Positions 22,139 to 33,210 of a stretch of DNA of 64,000 bases are shown piece after piece. How positions within the stretch are numbered: the stretch's first letter is position 1; each line of letters starts with the position of its first letter. Both the position numbers and the translations under genes were made by a program. This DNA is from Amorphophallus konjac (taxonomy: Eukaryota; Streptophyta; Magnoliopsida; Alismatales; Araceae), in the NCBI GenBank assembly GCA_022559845.1, contig CM040118.1:237259224-237323223 (forward strand). The letters run 5' to 3'. Below the pieces are notes generated by a model. The model was not told the origin of the DNA. It did no database searches and saw only the letters and a list, made by a program, of their open reading frames with translations.

Positions 22139-22704
22139 ACACCTAAGTTGTGTAAGCAATATGAGATAAAGCAAAAATTTTCTTCCTCTTTCATTCAAAC
22201 AATCATTTGTACATCAGAAAGGCCGAAGCCAATACAATACATGTCAAAAAAGAAAAAATCCATCTGCCACCGCCGTACGAGCCCATCTCTCGGCTGACTC
22301 GGTTAACCTTCCTGCATCCAGCCACTGACTCTGCCTCGTGCAGAAACTGGCTCGGATAAAGGATAGTCGACCCCGTTGGCTCAGGTAACTTGGAACAAAG
22401 GTGGCAGAAGAAGGCTACCTTCCAAGTTGCGTAGGGAAGAAAAAAGAAAAGAGGGGAAACAATAAGAAGAAGAGGAAGGGATACAAGAGACGACCTCCTC
22501 TCTGCCAACTCTTTGGAAGGCAGAGAGTGCATGCACCCCCCAAAGAGTGAAAGAAATGATGAGAAGGGCAGAAGAGAGAGAAAGAGGCTACGGGGAGGGG
22601 GGATGAGAAGCAGGAAGTGGAGAGGAATCTTGAGGGATCCTCTCTAGAGAGTGAGCGGGAAGGGACGAGTTAAAGGGGTGCCTGATTCCTCCATCCGTCC
22701 GCCA
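22139..22704 (-). other. Conserved region after C1 integrase; possible antisense coding tail
   Basis: Non-coding on the plus strand. On the minus strand an open frame (22532-22203) ends with a hydrophobic segment, RWIFSFLTCIVLASAFLMY. The same segment, RWIFYFLLCDVLAFAFLMY, occurs in frame in C2 (59690-59750). It may be the end of an antisense product or only conserved 3' UTR DNA. Confidence 0.35.
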
Positions 22705-22878
22705 TCACGCCCCTCCCCGCAAGCACCAGCTGGAATTGATAAAAGAAGGTGACGTGCTTCCGCACGTCGAACCCCCTTCTAACCTGTCCGCCGGCCGTCG
22801 AACTCCCTTCAAACCCGAAGCGGAAAAGATTCTCTGCCCTCCTTCATCGGCAGCTTCATCTACCAGAGCGTCTTCCAT
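22705..22878 (-). CDS. Candidate antisense micro-ORF (57 aa) in C1
   Basis: Not a recognised family. It opens at the ATG at 22878 with MEDALVDEAADEGGQRIF and ends at 22705. A TATA box lies about 106 bp upstream (22976-22987), followed by a CT-rich leader. The Tat copy C2 has the same arrangement: TATA, the same ~106-bp spacing, then an ATG opening MEEDNAADDGEQRVF (60331). The shared N-terminus (AAD-G-QR-F) and equal spacing are the reason for listing it; the C-termini differ. It could equally be a non-coding antisense RNA with a chance ORF. It is acidic at the start and basic or serine-rich later, with no signal peptide or domain. Confidence 0.3.
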   Translation of the reverse strand: MEDALVDEAADEGGQRIFSASGLKGVRRPADRLEGGSTCGSTSPSFINSSWCLRGGA

Positions 22879-22975
22879 GCTTGAAATTTCACAGCACAAT
22901 GCTTCGTGAAGAAGGAAGGAGGAAAGACTGTCGAAGAAGACCCTAAGCAATGGAGAGGAAGAGACGCCCTTCAGA

Positions 22976-22987
22976 CCTTTTATAGGC
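22976..22987 (-). promoter_or_regulatory. Antisense TATA box between aORF and integrase, C1
   Basis: Minus strand GCCTATAAAAGG inside a block strongly conserved with C2 (60380-60480). It would drive transcription toward and possibly across the 3' end of integrase. Confidence 0.5.
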
Positions 22988-23382
22988 GAAGGGAGGCTAC
23001 TTGCCTTAAATGATTCTCCCCTCGAAAACACGCCAAAGGGACGTCTCCCTATGAACGGTCACCTCAGACTCCTCGGCTCCACTGCAGCGGGGCACACGAA
23101 GCGGCCAAGCATTCAAAGCATGAGAAAATGGAAAGACACCCTATCAGACGCCCGCCCATCCATCATGCGAGATCCTCGTAGAAAGTATCGGCACTTTCCA
23201 ACTACTGCGATACGCTGGTCAAACCACGGCAACAGCGGTACGAAATAGTTAAGTCTTTATCATAACACTACTGCCTTATGTTTTCGACCTTCCTTTACAC
23301 AAAAGAGAAGTTTCTTCTTCAAAAAAGGAAAAACATACAAGGAAAAAAAATCAAAACAGATACATCAGGCCTCTGGCCCATC

Positions 23383-25833
23383 CTAACGCTCGGAAGAGGA
23401 AGGCTCGGACGATCTGCTCCGGGCGCCCTCGACGACGGCCGACCCTGGGACTGACCCTACTGGCGTGGGAACTGCCTCGGTTGCACGCCCTCCCAAGGAA
23501 TCCGGAGTTGACGACCCCTCGGACGAAGAGTCCCCCTCATCTCCTTCTACGGACGACGCAGAACCAGAGGAACCGGAGGATGACAAATCCGAGTCATAGC
23601 GTTGCCCGGATGGGAAATTGATTGTCTCGGATGCCTGTTCCTCCACATAAGAGATGGCCCAGTCGTTGCCTTGCTTGAATCCCTTGCAGATGCCTCGGCG
23701 AAGTGCTGACTCATAGTAGCGGACGGCAGCCTCCTTAAGGTCGACCTGATAGGCCTCCGAGCGTTTGTACTGCTCGAGTGCCTCTGCCCCGGCCGATTCC
23801 ACCCTACCAGCGAGTTCGGCCTTCTCCCGCTCCGCCTCGGCCAACCTCAGCTCAGCCTCAGCCATCTGCTTCTCCGCCTCAGCCCGATCAGCCTCGGCCT
23901 CCATTCGAAGACGCGCTGCTTCCTCTGCCCGGTCCACCAGCTCGGCGCGCTCAGCCTCCCACCGGCCATCTAGCTCGATGCGGGCCAAGATCTCCTCCTC
24001 CAGTAGCCGACTCTTCCTCTCGAGCGACTCGTGGGCCCGAGCCAGTTGTTTGGACAGCGTCCGGGTCTCCACCTGGCTCACCCTCGCTAGCTCTCTAGCC
24101 GAGGAGAGCTCCCGCAGAAGCCTGTCACACTCCTCGGTAAGCCGAGCTACCTTCCTGTCAGATGCGCCCAGGGCCCAAGCAAGGTCCACCCGTTCTGACT
24201 CTGACCGAGCGTAAGCTTCAGCCAGAGAGACCACCATCTGGGCCAGGACCAAGCCGCCCTCCATCACCAGCTCAAGGGCCGCGGAGGGGGGGAGCCCTGC
24301 CTGTCTCCTCCCTTCACCACCTTCGCAGCTATGCTACGACACCTCCGGTAGAGAGGGCCCTGGATGCCCAGCCTCTCCAGAGCCGTCGGAACAGGGGCCT
24401 CCCCTCTTAGTGGCATCCCCTCGGGAGCCCGCCGGTCGGTCTGGATCGAGCCGCTACTTCATCCACCCCTCTTACCTCGGTCGGTTGAGGCTGCATCACC
24501 GCTCCTCGCGACCCCCCGGCCTCAACCTGCTCGGCCCTGACGTCACCAGCCGGAGCGCCGCCCGCCTCGATCGACGCCCCAGTCTCGGCTGCGATCCCGG
24601 AGTCACCCGCTTTAGCCCCGGCCCCCTCGACTTCTGTAGAGGGGAGAGCCGGGCCATCACCGCTACCAACCACAGAAGTGGCCCTGGCCTCCTCGGCCCC
24701 CTCTTGCTCAGCGGATGGGAGAGCCGGCCCAATAGGGTCGGCCCTATTACGCTCGGCAGAGGGGTGTGCCGAGCTAGAGCCACCTTCGACTACGGGGTCG
24801 GCCCCGGCCTTCTTGGCCTTCACAGCGTCCCGGATCATACCCTCCATGGGATCTTTGCGCTTGGACCACCACGGCCTGGAAGACCATTCCTAGGGCATCC
24901 CCTTGCCCTTATCTCGGGCTCGGGTGCGACCCTCGGGAGCTCGCGACTCATCGGCAGCTGAATCATCGCCGAGATCGAGCACCTCCCGCTCGGCAGCGGG
25001 CTCCTCTTCTACAGCCGACAGCCTGGCGTCTGCACGAAAGAAGATATGGTCAAGAAAATGAAAATGTGGCTTCATCAACTGGCGAGAAGGCTGATTCATA
25101 GTGCCCATACCTGTCGGTCATAGCCGATGGAGAAGGCACTGCTCAATAATCTCCGGGGTCACCAACTCCTCTGTGGACTAGCGATGCTTCAGCAGGATGG
25201 CCACGTACTTCTCCACATCCGGAGAGAACTCGTCCTACCTCGGAGGGATGTTCGAGTGAAAATTGGGGATTACCGGGCGCCTCCAAGACTCCTCCACTGA
25301 AAAAATCCCCACCCAGAAGAATTGAGTCTTCCAATCCTTATGGGAAGAGTCCTTCACAGCCAAGGAGACGCAGCTCCTGTTCCGCCTCGCCTGGATGAAA
25401 TAGAAGCACTTCCCAGCCGAAGAATGCGCCTTCAACTCAAAAAATAATGGAAGAGGTCCAAAGAAGGAGGAACCCCGCACTGACGGCAGAGGATGCAGAA
25501 GGCAGAAAGAAGAAGATAGGAGTTGGCCACCAATTGTATGGGAGCCAACTAAAAGAAATCAAGAAGCTTAAGAACGAAAGGCTCGAAGGGAAGGCGGAAC
25601 CCACCCTTCCAAGATAGAAGGAACGAACAAAAATGGCCCGTATGAGAATCCAAGCTCGACTCATTCGGGGCGGCCGCGACAAAGTAATACTGATAGGGCA
25701 GGCGAAACTGGTGTTCCAACCACTTAACATCCGCCTCCCCCAGTTCGCTGCAGTTCGGAGCCGGTGGTATCACTGTCGCCCTCATCTTAGGCTCGCCCCC
25801 AAACTCTTCGATCTTCGAACGATGTTCTGCCAT
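23383..25833 (-). pseudogene. Antisense ORF of Tat element C1
   Basis: Opens at 25833 with MAEH as in C0. The N-terminal ~190 residues carry the PF04195-like domain (LPYQYYF, GGFRLPFEPF, FFELK, KTQFFWVG). A TAG near 25547 replaces the Gln of a FQLAPIQL-type motif (CAG to TAG), and a frameshift follows before 25480. A middle part rich in Ala, Gly, Ser and Glu (24847-24407) leads to a long Ala/Glu-rich coiled coil (24267-23700, repeats like AEAEREKAEL) and an acidic Ser-rich tail ending at 23383. The original protein would be about 800 residues. Such antisense proteins are known in Tat elements but have no proven function. Frames on the plus strand here are shadows. Confidence 0.65.
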
Positions 25834-26272
25834 GAAATCCAGGAGAAACTCGCAGAGGAAGGCACCCAAGACTCCGAGGACTCTGGAGGAAGGGGAAGCT
25901 GTCGGACCGCCTCCGCGATTATCTCCGTCAACTCTGCGAACGCCGCTGCAAGCTTCAGCTCTCCCGCCGTATCTCCGCGATGCATCAAAGAGCCCCGAAA
26001 GCAAGCATGAAGGAGAGCAAAACCCTAAAACGGAGGGAGTCTGGAGCGTCCACAAGCACACAACGCCTATGTCCCACGCGGAAGGCGGCGCGTCGTTCCG
26101 ACCTCCAAGAAAAGGGGGCCCCTTCATTTCAAATCCGCCAGGATTATCATCATTACAGGCACAGGTGACCACGACACGTGGCCTCTTAACACCGCCAGAT
26201 CTCCACCCACCTGAGCCACGCTGGTCCAAAACCCTAACGGCTACTCTTTCGAGCCTACCAAGCCTCGGGAGT
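25834..26272 (+). other. Spacer between antisense ORF and polypurine tract, C1
   Basis: The promoter region of the antisense ORF should lie here. Near 26055-26070, where C0 has GGGGTATATAAATA, C1 has no TATA box. Nothing else recognisable. Confidence 0.5.
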
Positions 26273-26286
26273 AGGAGGGGGACAAG
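26273..26286 (+). other. Polypurine tract of C1
   Basis: AGGAGGGGGACAAG immediately before the LTR start TGGAGAGG. Confidence 0.85.
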
Positions 26287-27042
26287 TGGAGAGGGGGATT
26301 TCTATAGCCCCTCTAAGAGCGGCCAAACTAGGTCCATGCAAGACCAAACAAGGCCCAGCTCATCTAAGTGACCGCCCCTTAGGGGCCACATAGCATAAAA
26401 GCCCAATAAGATCACTCGGGATCAAGCACTTCCTCGGCGGTCATTAGGCTCGGAAGGCCCGAGCGTCGGTCCGGTCGGAGGAAGACCCACGCTCGACTCA
26501 TCCCCCTCACCGGGATAAGGGCTGGTGCCCCGCGCCCACTCCGACCGAGTATCACCCGAGCTATGCCCCTCGCCCGGACAGGGCCGGTACTCTTCACGCT
26601 TGGGTCGACCGACGATTGCTTATCCACGCTGCCGTTGAGAGCCCTTTATGAGTAGAAGTTTACAAGGCTATAAAAATCTTACGATAAGGACATAAAGAGC
26701 CCACGTCGAGGATGTAACTCCCGCCTGAAACTCCTCAGCTTACGGGACTCGTGAGGCCGGTGCACTATTTAAACCTGGGAATCCCTCCAGCGAAAGGTAA
26801 GGCCAACACACGCCTAAAACTCCCTGAGCAGGAACCACTTCACCACCTTGGTGGAGAGGGATCTCGTGCATCTCCTTCCTCCTCCCTTCATAGCTTCCAC
26901 CACTGCTCTACTGACTTAGGCATCGGAGGGTTTTCCCTAGGGAACCATCCATGGGCCCCCTGATCCGTTTTCCTTCCTTGCAATTCATTGTTTGGTGATC
27001 ATCTTCTCCAGCTCAGGACCAGCGCGAGATCGCCCCTCTTCA
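26287..27042 (+). repeat. 3' LTR of C1
   Basis: 756 bp, equal in length to the 5' LTR, ending GCCCCTCTTCA and followed by ggatc. TATA box at 26765-26775. Confidence 0.92.
26765..26775 (+). promoter_or_regulatory. TATA box of C1 3' LTR
   Basis: CTATTTAAACC, identical to the 5' LTR. Confidence 0.6.
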
Positions 27043-27047
27043 GGATC
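27043..27047. other. Target-site duplication of C1 (right)
   Basis: ggatc, matching 7043-7047. Confidence 0.9.
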
Positions 27048-27097
27048 TATTCGCCCACCCTCTAGATCCGTCTTCCTGCACTTTGGGACCCAACAAT

Positions 27098-27110
27098 TGG
27101 TATCACAGTA
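27098..27110 (+). other. Primer-binding site of G (decayed)
   Basis: TGGTATCACAGTA, two bases after the LTR end. It is a mutated form of the initiator-Met site TGGTATCAGAGCA typical of copia elements. Confidence 0.75.
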
Positions 27111-27170
27111 AGGCTCTGCTGTCCCTAGATCTAACGATCGACTGGGAGATCCCAGTGCATTCTTCAATCA

Positions 27171-29178
27171 TGAATTTTTCTATTGAACAAGTCTCAATGA
27201 ATGGCTTACCTATCTTTAATGGTAATGACTTTGATTCAAGGTTGAGCAAAGTAGGTGGATTAATTAATTCTAATCTTTGGAAGCTGGTTTATGATGGTCC
27301 TCACAAAGTGTCTCCAAATAAGAACAAGTGGTCTAAATAGGATAAGATGAAAAACCATGCCAATGTCATTGTCCTAAATTTATTACGAACAGCCGTAGGT
27401 GCTAACATGTTTCCATTTGTTTCTTGATGTAGGACGGTGTATGAAATCTTGAGTGGTCTAATAGAGTTTCATAAAGAAAAGTCGAAGGATGAATGCTTAA
27501 TGGCTAACAAGAGTGATCGTGCAAGTGAAGAAAACTCGGAGGTAAATTCTGACGACACTGAAATTTCATTTAATGAATTGATGAATCTATATGAGAAATT
27601 GTTAGATAGATATAAGAAAGTGAAAGCTAAAAATAAGAATCTTAAAAAGAAATCTGAAAATTTCACTCATGTTTATCTCTGTGATAGATTTTTTGAGTTT
27701 GAAAAACTAAATGAATCTCTCATGATTGATGTTAACATTCACAAAGAGACCATTTCAGATTTAAGGAATGAAAATCAGGATTTGAAGGTGAAAGTCAATC
27801 AGTGTGATGAAATTGAAAGAAAGCTCAAAAATAAACGTGACGACACCTTCCATGATAATGCTTTTTGTGACAAGTGTTCTGAACTTGATGAAATTTAAAA
27901 GGAAAATAGTGCTATATTGATTTATATTTCATTGCTTGAAAGCAGGTTGAAAAGCTTTGATAAAATTGAAAAGGAAAACACACTATTGAAATCTGAAAAT
28001 GAAAAGTTGAAACAGTTGAACACAACCATGTCTGAAAGGCTGTTAGCTTATGAAAAAGGAAAATCTATGATTGATAATTTTGAGAAGTTGAATGATCAAG
28101 AAAAGGAAATTGAAGATTTTAAAACTAGTAATGATTTGTTTAAAAATAGGCTAGCAGAATGTGAAGAGGATATGGCTATCTCCGAAATGCACATTTCATC
28201 CTAAGAAACCAAAATTAGCAGCTTGAATGAGGCTCTGGCTAAATTTGTCCAAGGGAAAGAAAATCTTGATAAAATCTTGGGGACCAAGGTGAATTTCCAA
28301 TGAGAAGGACTAGGGTATGAGCCTAGTAAAAAGAAAATTTTTGGTCTGAAAACTCAAACCTCTTTTGTACATGCCTCTTGTTCTTCTAATGTTTCAAATG
28401 CATTTTCTATTAAAAAACCAAATTCTGAATCTCAGACTCAAACAAGGACCAAGAAATCTGATTCTCCATCGAAACATTAAAATGGTCCTACGAATCAAAA
28501 GAAAAAGGTTGATGCTTATAAGAGTCAAATGAGACATGATCACATCGAGAAAATTTTATGTCATTACTGTGGTAATCATGGTCATTTGATGCATGATTGT
28601 AGATTGATGAGAAAAGATGATTTGAATGTTGATAGATAGCATGCTAGGGAATTTCACACTGCATAGAAAAAGAGCATTAAATGTTTTCACTGTGGTAAAG
28701 TAGGACACATTGCTGCACATTGCTGGTTTGTCAAGGGAAAAATGAGATTTCACTTTGAAGTTGTTAATTTCCCTGTAAACAAAAATATTTTTGATAAAAA
28801 TAAATTTGCTTCAAAAGGAAGATCTCTTGTATGTTTTAATTGTGGGAAGTCAGGCCACAGAGTTTCTGATTGCTGGCTAGCTGGTCATAGAAGATATGAT
28901 CTTCATGATAAAAGTGGCAACATTCATGGTCATTCATAGAAATTTCATTTTCATGCTCAAAATGGTAGACCTCTTGTCTATAAACAGAAATTCACCACTC
29001 ATGCTCATACAAAAAAATGAGTCAGAATACATGTTGTCATTATTGTGGTGAATTTGGTCATGTCATGGATAATTGCAGTTGGATGAAATTTGATGAATTG
29101 AATGCATTAAAGAAATTGAATGCTCATGTTAACTATCCGGGACCCAAAAAGGTTTGGGTACCCAAAACTGTTAAATGA
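27171..29178 (+). pseudogene. gag: Sirevirus-type Gag with four zinc knuckles
   Basis: Starts at MNFSIEQVSMNGLPIFNG (27171), a copia gag opening, and ends with GPKKVWVPKTVK (29178), a Sirevirus gag ending. The middle (about 27500-28200) is lysine- and glutamate-rich coiled coil. Four canonical CX2CX4HX4C knuckles follow: 28559-28600, 28682-28723, 28832-28873 and 29035-29076. One or two is usual for gag proteins in general. Stops lie at 27338 (TGG to TAG), 27426, 27896, 28202 and several later sites, with few frameshifts, so it decayed mainly by point changes. Gag would form the particle and bind RNA; no protease follows, so it could only work with another element's pol. Confidence 0.8.
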
Positions 29179-31663
29179 GAACTTTGCTGTAGGAATGCCT
29201 TGAAGATAATGATGATATTGAGAAAAACAAAGGTGTCTCAAGGCAAAGGTATGGAAATAAAATTTGCTAGAATGTTTGGTACTACATGAAAGTGTTCTAA
29301 TGATAAGCTTTGATTGTGAGAAATTTGGTCAGTTTTAGATTATTTCTGCTCTCTTATATGCTCAAGATGGTTTTTCTTTTAAAGCTCAGTCTCCATCATG
29401 AAGAACTGGTGTGGCCATTTGAATGTCTTTATAATTGGAATTGCATGTGCATATGTGAAGTTATTTGGAGTATCCAGTATATAAAATGGTGATATGCAGA
29501 AAGGCAGATTATGTCTGCCTGAAACTCTTACCATGCGTGAAGTGGTCTTCGGACCTACGTTCTCCGCCTCATACCAGAACTCGGAGAAATTAAGTGGACA
29601 CTTGTGAATGGTGTTTTAAAAGGACATGCATCAATCTAAAAATGTATTTCAGAAATGGTTCTGAAAATCTATTTCAAGGTTGCCTCTGAAATTTAACTCA
29701 CTGCAATTTTTAAGGAACTCCTTTGTGGAATGGATTGCATGTTTACATATCTTTCTTGCTGGATGTTCTTGATTGTGAATGTCTGAAAACATTATGGGGT
29801 GATTTGCACACTACTGATCATGTCTTGATCTTTGTTCATAAAAATAATGAGATGGAGAATGATTGTCTGAATGTTTTTGATGCATTTAGTGAGGGGGAGT
29901 CATTGGATAAATGACTTGCAATTATGATTTAATCCAATTTATTAAGAACATCACATGCTAATTGCTCATGCTAAATTGCTTAAAATCCTCTGCAAACTGA
30001 CCTTTAAATATGTTAAAATCCTTACAGTGGTTTTCTATAATCTTATCACTGTCTGCACTGAAAGTGTCGACTCACAGAGACGACTCCCTTGAACCTTAAG
30101 TCTGCTTTAACTCTTGAATCTGTTAGTCTGCATTTTTGTGTCCTAAATGCCTTGTTGAGATATCTGTCATAAACTTTTTCAGATCACTAGGATCAAGCTC
30201 TGGCATCTTGCATTGCACTCTCATATAGGTTATAGGATGCATACCTATTTTTGAGAATAAGAATTCATGTATTACGTGCATTTAGTTCATTCAAGTAAAA
30301 TCTAAACTCTTGCATTTTGCACCCACATCACACTCTGCATTGCATACTGCATATCTTCCTTACTGTGTGCTTGCATGTTAATATATGCTATAATCCTTTC
30401 CTTGAAATTTATAAGACCTTACACTCCCTTGGTAAATAATGTTGCATTTGAGTCGTCACTGGTGTGTATCATGTCACACATTCAGGGGGAGTAAAGTTTT
30501 AAAAAGTGCATCTACATAGGAGGAGCTGCACTGTCATGCATTCAAGAAAATTTTTGATATACATGCTAAATCAAATTCACACACTTCTTGTACAAAATGT
30601 GAAAATGAGTGTTATACATAAAGATATAGGAGTTTCTCTTCAACACTCTAAAGAAATTAAACTTGCTGCATAGATGATAAAGAGGTAGTTGAGGAAAAAA
30701 TTACCTCCCTCACTATGAAAAGTTTTGATAAAATAAAAGACAGAGCAATGCTTAGTGTCACTGAGTAAATTAGATGCACGTCACCTGAGACGTGATGTGG
30801 TTCATTTCTGAAAAGTGTTGTACTAGAGTATCTCTGTTCAAAATGAGGCGAGATAGTTAATGCCCTGAGTAATCGAGGAGTCTGGCATGAGCTCCCGGTC
30901 TCTCCTTGCGTAAAAAGGAGTAGAGTGAACCTAATCACTCTAAGAAAAATTCAGATTGTCTTTATGGTAATTATGAAAAAGTTTGAGATGAAAAAAAAAT
31001 TCTGTTGAAAATTGATTAAGGCAGAGCGAAGTCTCCAATACGTTGCTTTCTAAATTAAAGTGCAGTCTGGGTTATATCTCTTGTGTTGAACTGAAGATCT
31101 GGTTATCCATATGGCTAAGACCCATCTTTATGTTATTCACTTACACACTTGGAAATTTGATTTAATATGTCTTCAAAAAATTAATTGACTACATTAGTTT
31201 TTGTTTTATTCTCCTATATGATTGCACAATCCTCCAGGTGCTACACATGAACACTTTGGTTGTACTGACTCACCTGCATCTTTCTTACACACATTCCCAT
31301 CTTTAATAAGAAATAGGAAGATTAGTTGCATTCACAAGTGCATATCTGGATCACGCAAAACTGTCTTTGAAATCAGCATGTTCATGTTGTCAATCATCTG
31401 TATGCCTGCATGGTTCATACTGCACCACATTCATAATCTGGTGCACTGTTGGTCATTTTGAATTCAGACTGATCTGATTGTTGAAATTCTTTGGTTTGCC
31501 TCCCATACCATAAAATTCATGATCCTGCTGATTGTTACACTTGCTAAAGCTTGTGTCATCTCAACATTCATCTTGCCCTTCATTGTCTTCCTCCCACTTT
31601 TTGATTATGTCAAAAGGAGGAGAAGGAGTTTTGTGTCATAAAGTCATAAAATTTGTCATCATC
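29179..31663 (+). other. Non-coding interior of G
   Basis: AT-rich, with stop codons in all frames. I find no copia integrase (HHCC), RT (YVDD) or RNase H motif, and no env-like ORF. Short purine runs such as AGTGAGGGGGAGTC (29890) and TTCAGGGGGAGT (30480) are typical of sequence between pol and the 3' LTR in Sirevirus-like elements. This supports loss of pol with retention of the distal region. Confidence 0.6.
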
Positions 31664-31676
31664 AAAAAGGGGAGAT
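31664..31676 (+). other. Polypurine tract of G
   Basis: AAAAAGGGGAGAT, preceded by CATCATC, the usual Sirevirus/copia 3' junction. Confidence 0.8.
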
Positions 31677-31997
31677 TGTTGTGTGCTCTGCATATGAATT
31701 TTGATGATAACTAACCTTTATGACTATGTGTTTTTGATGAATGATTGTGTGCCTTGCATAAGAATTTTGATGCTATGCTACCCAAATTTTATGTTTGTGA
31801 TATGCTTCAGAGCTTAGATGATCTGATCCATGGATTTGTGAATTTGTTATGTTTCAAAGTCTAGATGACTTGATTCAAAGTTGAGGTTCATGAGGTTTTG
31901 AGTGTACATATTACATTCATGGATTATTTCATTTGTCCTCACAAGTGCAGAGAAATGTCGAACAGGGTGAAAAGAAGAAGTTTCAAGAAGGGAAGTC
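31677..31997 (+). repeat. Start of 3' LTR of G
   Basis: Begins TGTTGTGTGCTCTGC, directly after the polypurine tract. About 320 bp remain before unrelated DNA begins at about 31997; no LTR end or target duplication is visible at that break, so it is a deletion or rearrangement scar. Confidence 0.65.
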
Positions 31998-32640
31998 GAC
32001 TCGATGTTCGTCTTCATGGGCGAAAATAATAGTGATAGTCGGTAGGCCTGCTGGTATAATGGGTGGGCCTTGTTGTCCATCTTCATCCTCGCGGTGCCGA
32101 CACGATGCAGTAGGATCTTCACGACGACGTGGCTTCAGAGGAGAGGGTCTCAAGCCCCTTTCCTGGTGTAGGCCTTCGAGCGGACGCCTCTCCAGTTGGT
32201 CCGCTTCCTCAGAAGCAGTGGTGCCGGGAGGTGAGGTGTCTGTTGAAGTCGCTTTGGCGGTTGCTGATGGGCTACTTGACTAAGGTAGCGACTATGCCGG
32301 GGACCAGATGCTCCATACTGGAACTTTGGGAGCTGAATACTGGAACGGTCGTAGTTCCACCGTAGCTTTATTCTGTCTCACTCTTCCATAGCCTTGTATG
32401 TTGGCCGCATGAGATCGTTGATTTGTATTTTGACTAAAGAATAAAATCCCTTAGCTCGTAATTGTGCTATTGTGCACCTCTTGGTGGAAGACTTCTACGC
32501 GTGTGGCAAGTTTATGAGAGCAGACAGATCTACCATTTCCAACTTCTCTCCGTCGCGCGCATACGCCCATCTCATTGAGCCCATAGTACACTGTAGTTGT
32601 TTTCTGGAATGAGAATATGTTTTCTGACAAATAGGAGTAC
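31998..32640. other. Unassigned region next to H
   Basis: 643 bp with no recognisable gene. A frame at 31933-32283 is open but has no known motif. It may be the distal 3' region of H. Confidence 0.4.
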
Positions 32641-32717
32641 TGGCCCCATGGAAGCTCTATCGCTACCGTTATTTTCGAGGGAGCATGAGTGCTCGCCTCT
32701 GGGAGACTTAGAAGTCA

Positions 32718-33147
32718 CCTTTGTTTCTGAGGGGAGCAGGAGTGCTTGTCTCTAGGGGGCTTGGAAGCCACCTTGATCTCTGAGGGAGCGGTGCTCGCCT
32801 CTTGGGAGCTAGTAAGCCACCATAGTTTCTGAGGGGAGCAGGGGTGCTTGCCGCTAGGGGGATTGGAAGCCACCTTGATTTCTGAGGTAGTGGTGCTCGC
32901 CTCTTGGGGCTCATAAGCTACCATAGTTTCTGAGGGAGCGGTGCTCGCCTCTTGGAGTCTCGTAAGCCACCTGGGGCTCGTAAGCCACCATAGTTTCTGA
33001 GGGAGAGGTGCTCACCTCTTGGGGGCTCGTAAGCCACTATAGTTTCTGAGGGAACGGTGCTCACCTCTTGGGGGCTCGTAAGCCACCATAGTTTCTGAGG
33101 GAGCGGTGCTCGCCTCTTGGGGGCTCGTAAGCCATCATGGTTTCTGA
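32718..33147. repeat. Minisatellite of ~49-bp units in the 3' region of H
   Basis: About nine units starting at TTTCTGAGG (or TCTCTGAGG), near 32723, 32775, 32826, 32880, 32927, 32994, 33043, 33092 and 33141. Two unit types alternate on the left: one with GGAGCAGG-GTGCTTG and CTTGGAAGCCACCTTG, one with GGAGCGGTGCTCGCC and CTCGTAAGCCACC. On the right only the second type is repeated, nearly unchanged. A partial duplication of CTCGTAAGCCACC lies near 32960. Confidence 0.9.
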
Positions 33148-33210
33148 GCTTCAGCTGGCAACACTTTTGATCAACTTTCGAGGAAGTGAAAAAATTTCTA
33201 CTAGTAATAA

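Larger units (their letters stand above)
7048..27042 (+). mobile_element. C1: complete Tat-lineage Ty3/gypsy retrotransposon, split by D
   Basis: Two 756-bp LTRs (7048-7803 and 26287-27042), a 5-bp target duplication, primer-binding site, gag, protease, RT, a degenerate RNase H plus an archaeal-type RNase H, integrase, an antisense ORF and a polypurine tract are all present. Without D the element is about 11.1 kb, usual for Tat. The LTR pair differs at roughly 24 positions in the first ~350 bp by hand count, so the insertion is old. Stops, frameshifts and lost catalytic residues make it inactive. It is inserted in the 5' LTR of the Sirevirus-like element G. Confidence 0.92.
27048..31997 (+). 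mobile_element. G: gag-only Sirevirus-like Ty1/copia element (right part)
   Basis: After C1 the G LTR ends at 27095. Then come a primer site, a Sirevirus-type gag (27171-29178), about 2.5 kb without protease, integrase or RT, a polypurine tract (31664-31676) and the start of a 3' LTR (31677), broken at about 31997 by H. Gag plus interior without pol fits the non-autonomous class described as TR-GAG. Whether pol was deleted in this copy or is absent from the family needs other copies. Confidence 0.75.

Noticed and set aside
29179..31663. env-like gene of a Sirevirus
   Set aside because: No ORF above ~95 codons and no signal peptide or membrane-anchor pattern in the right order.
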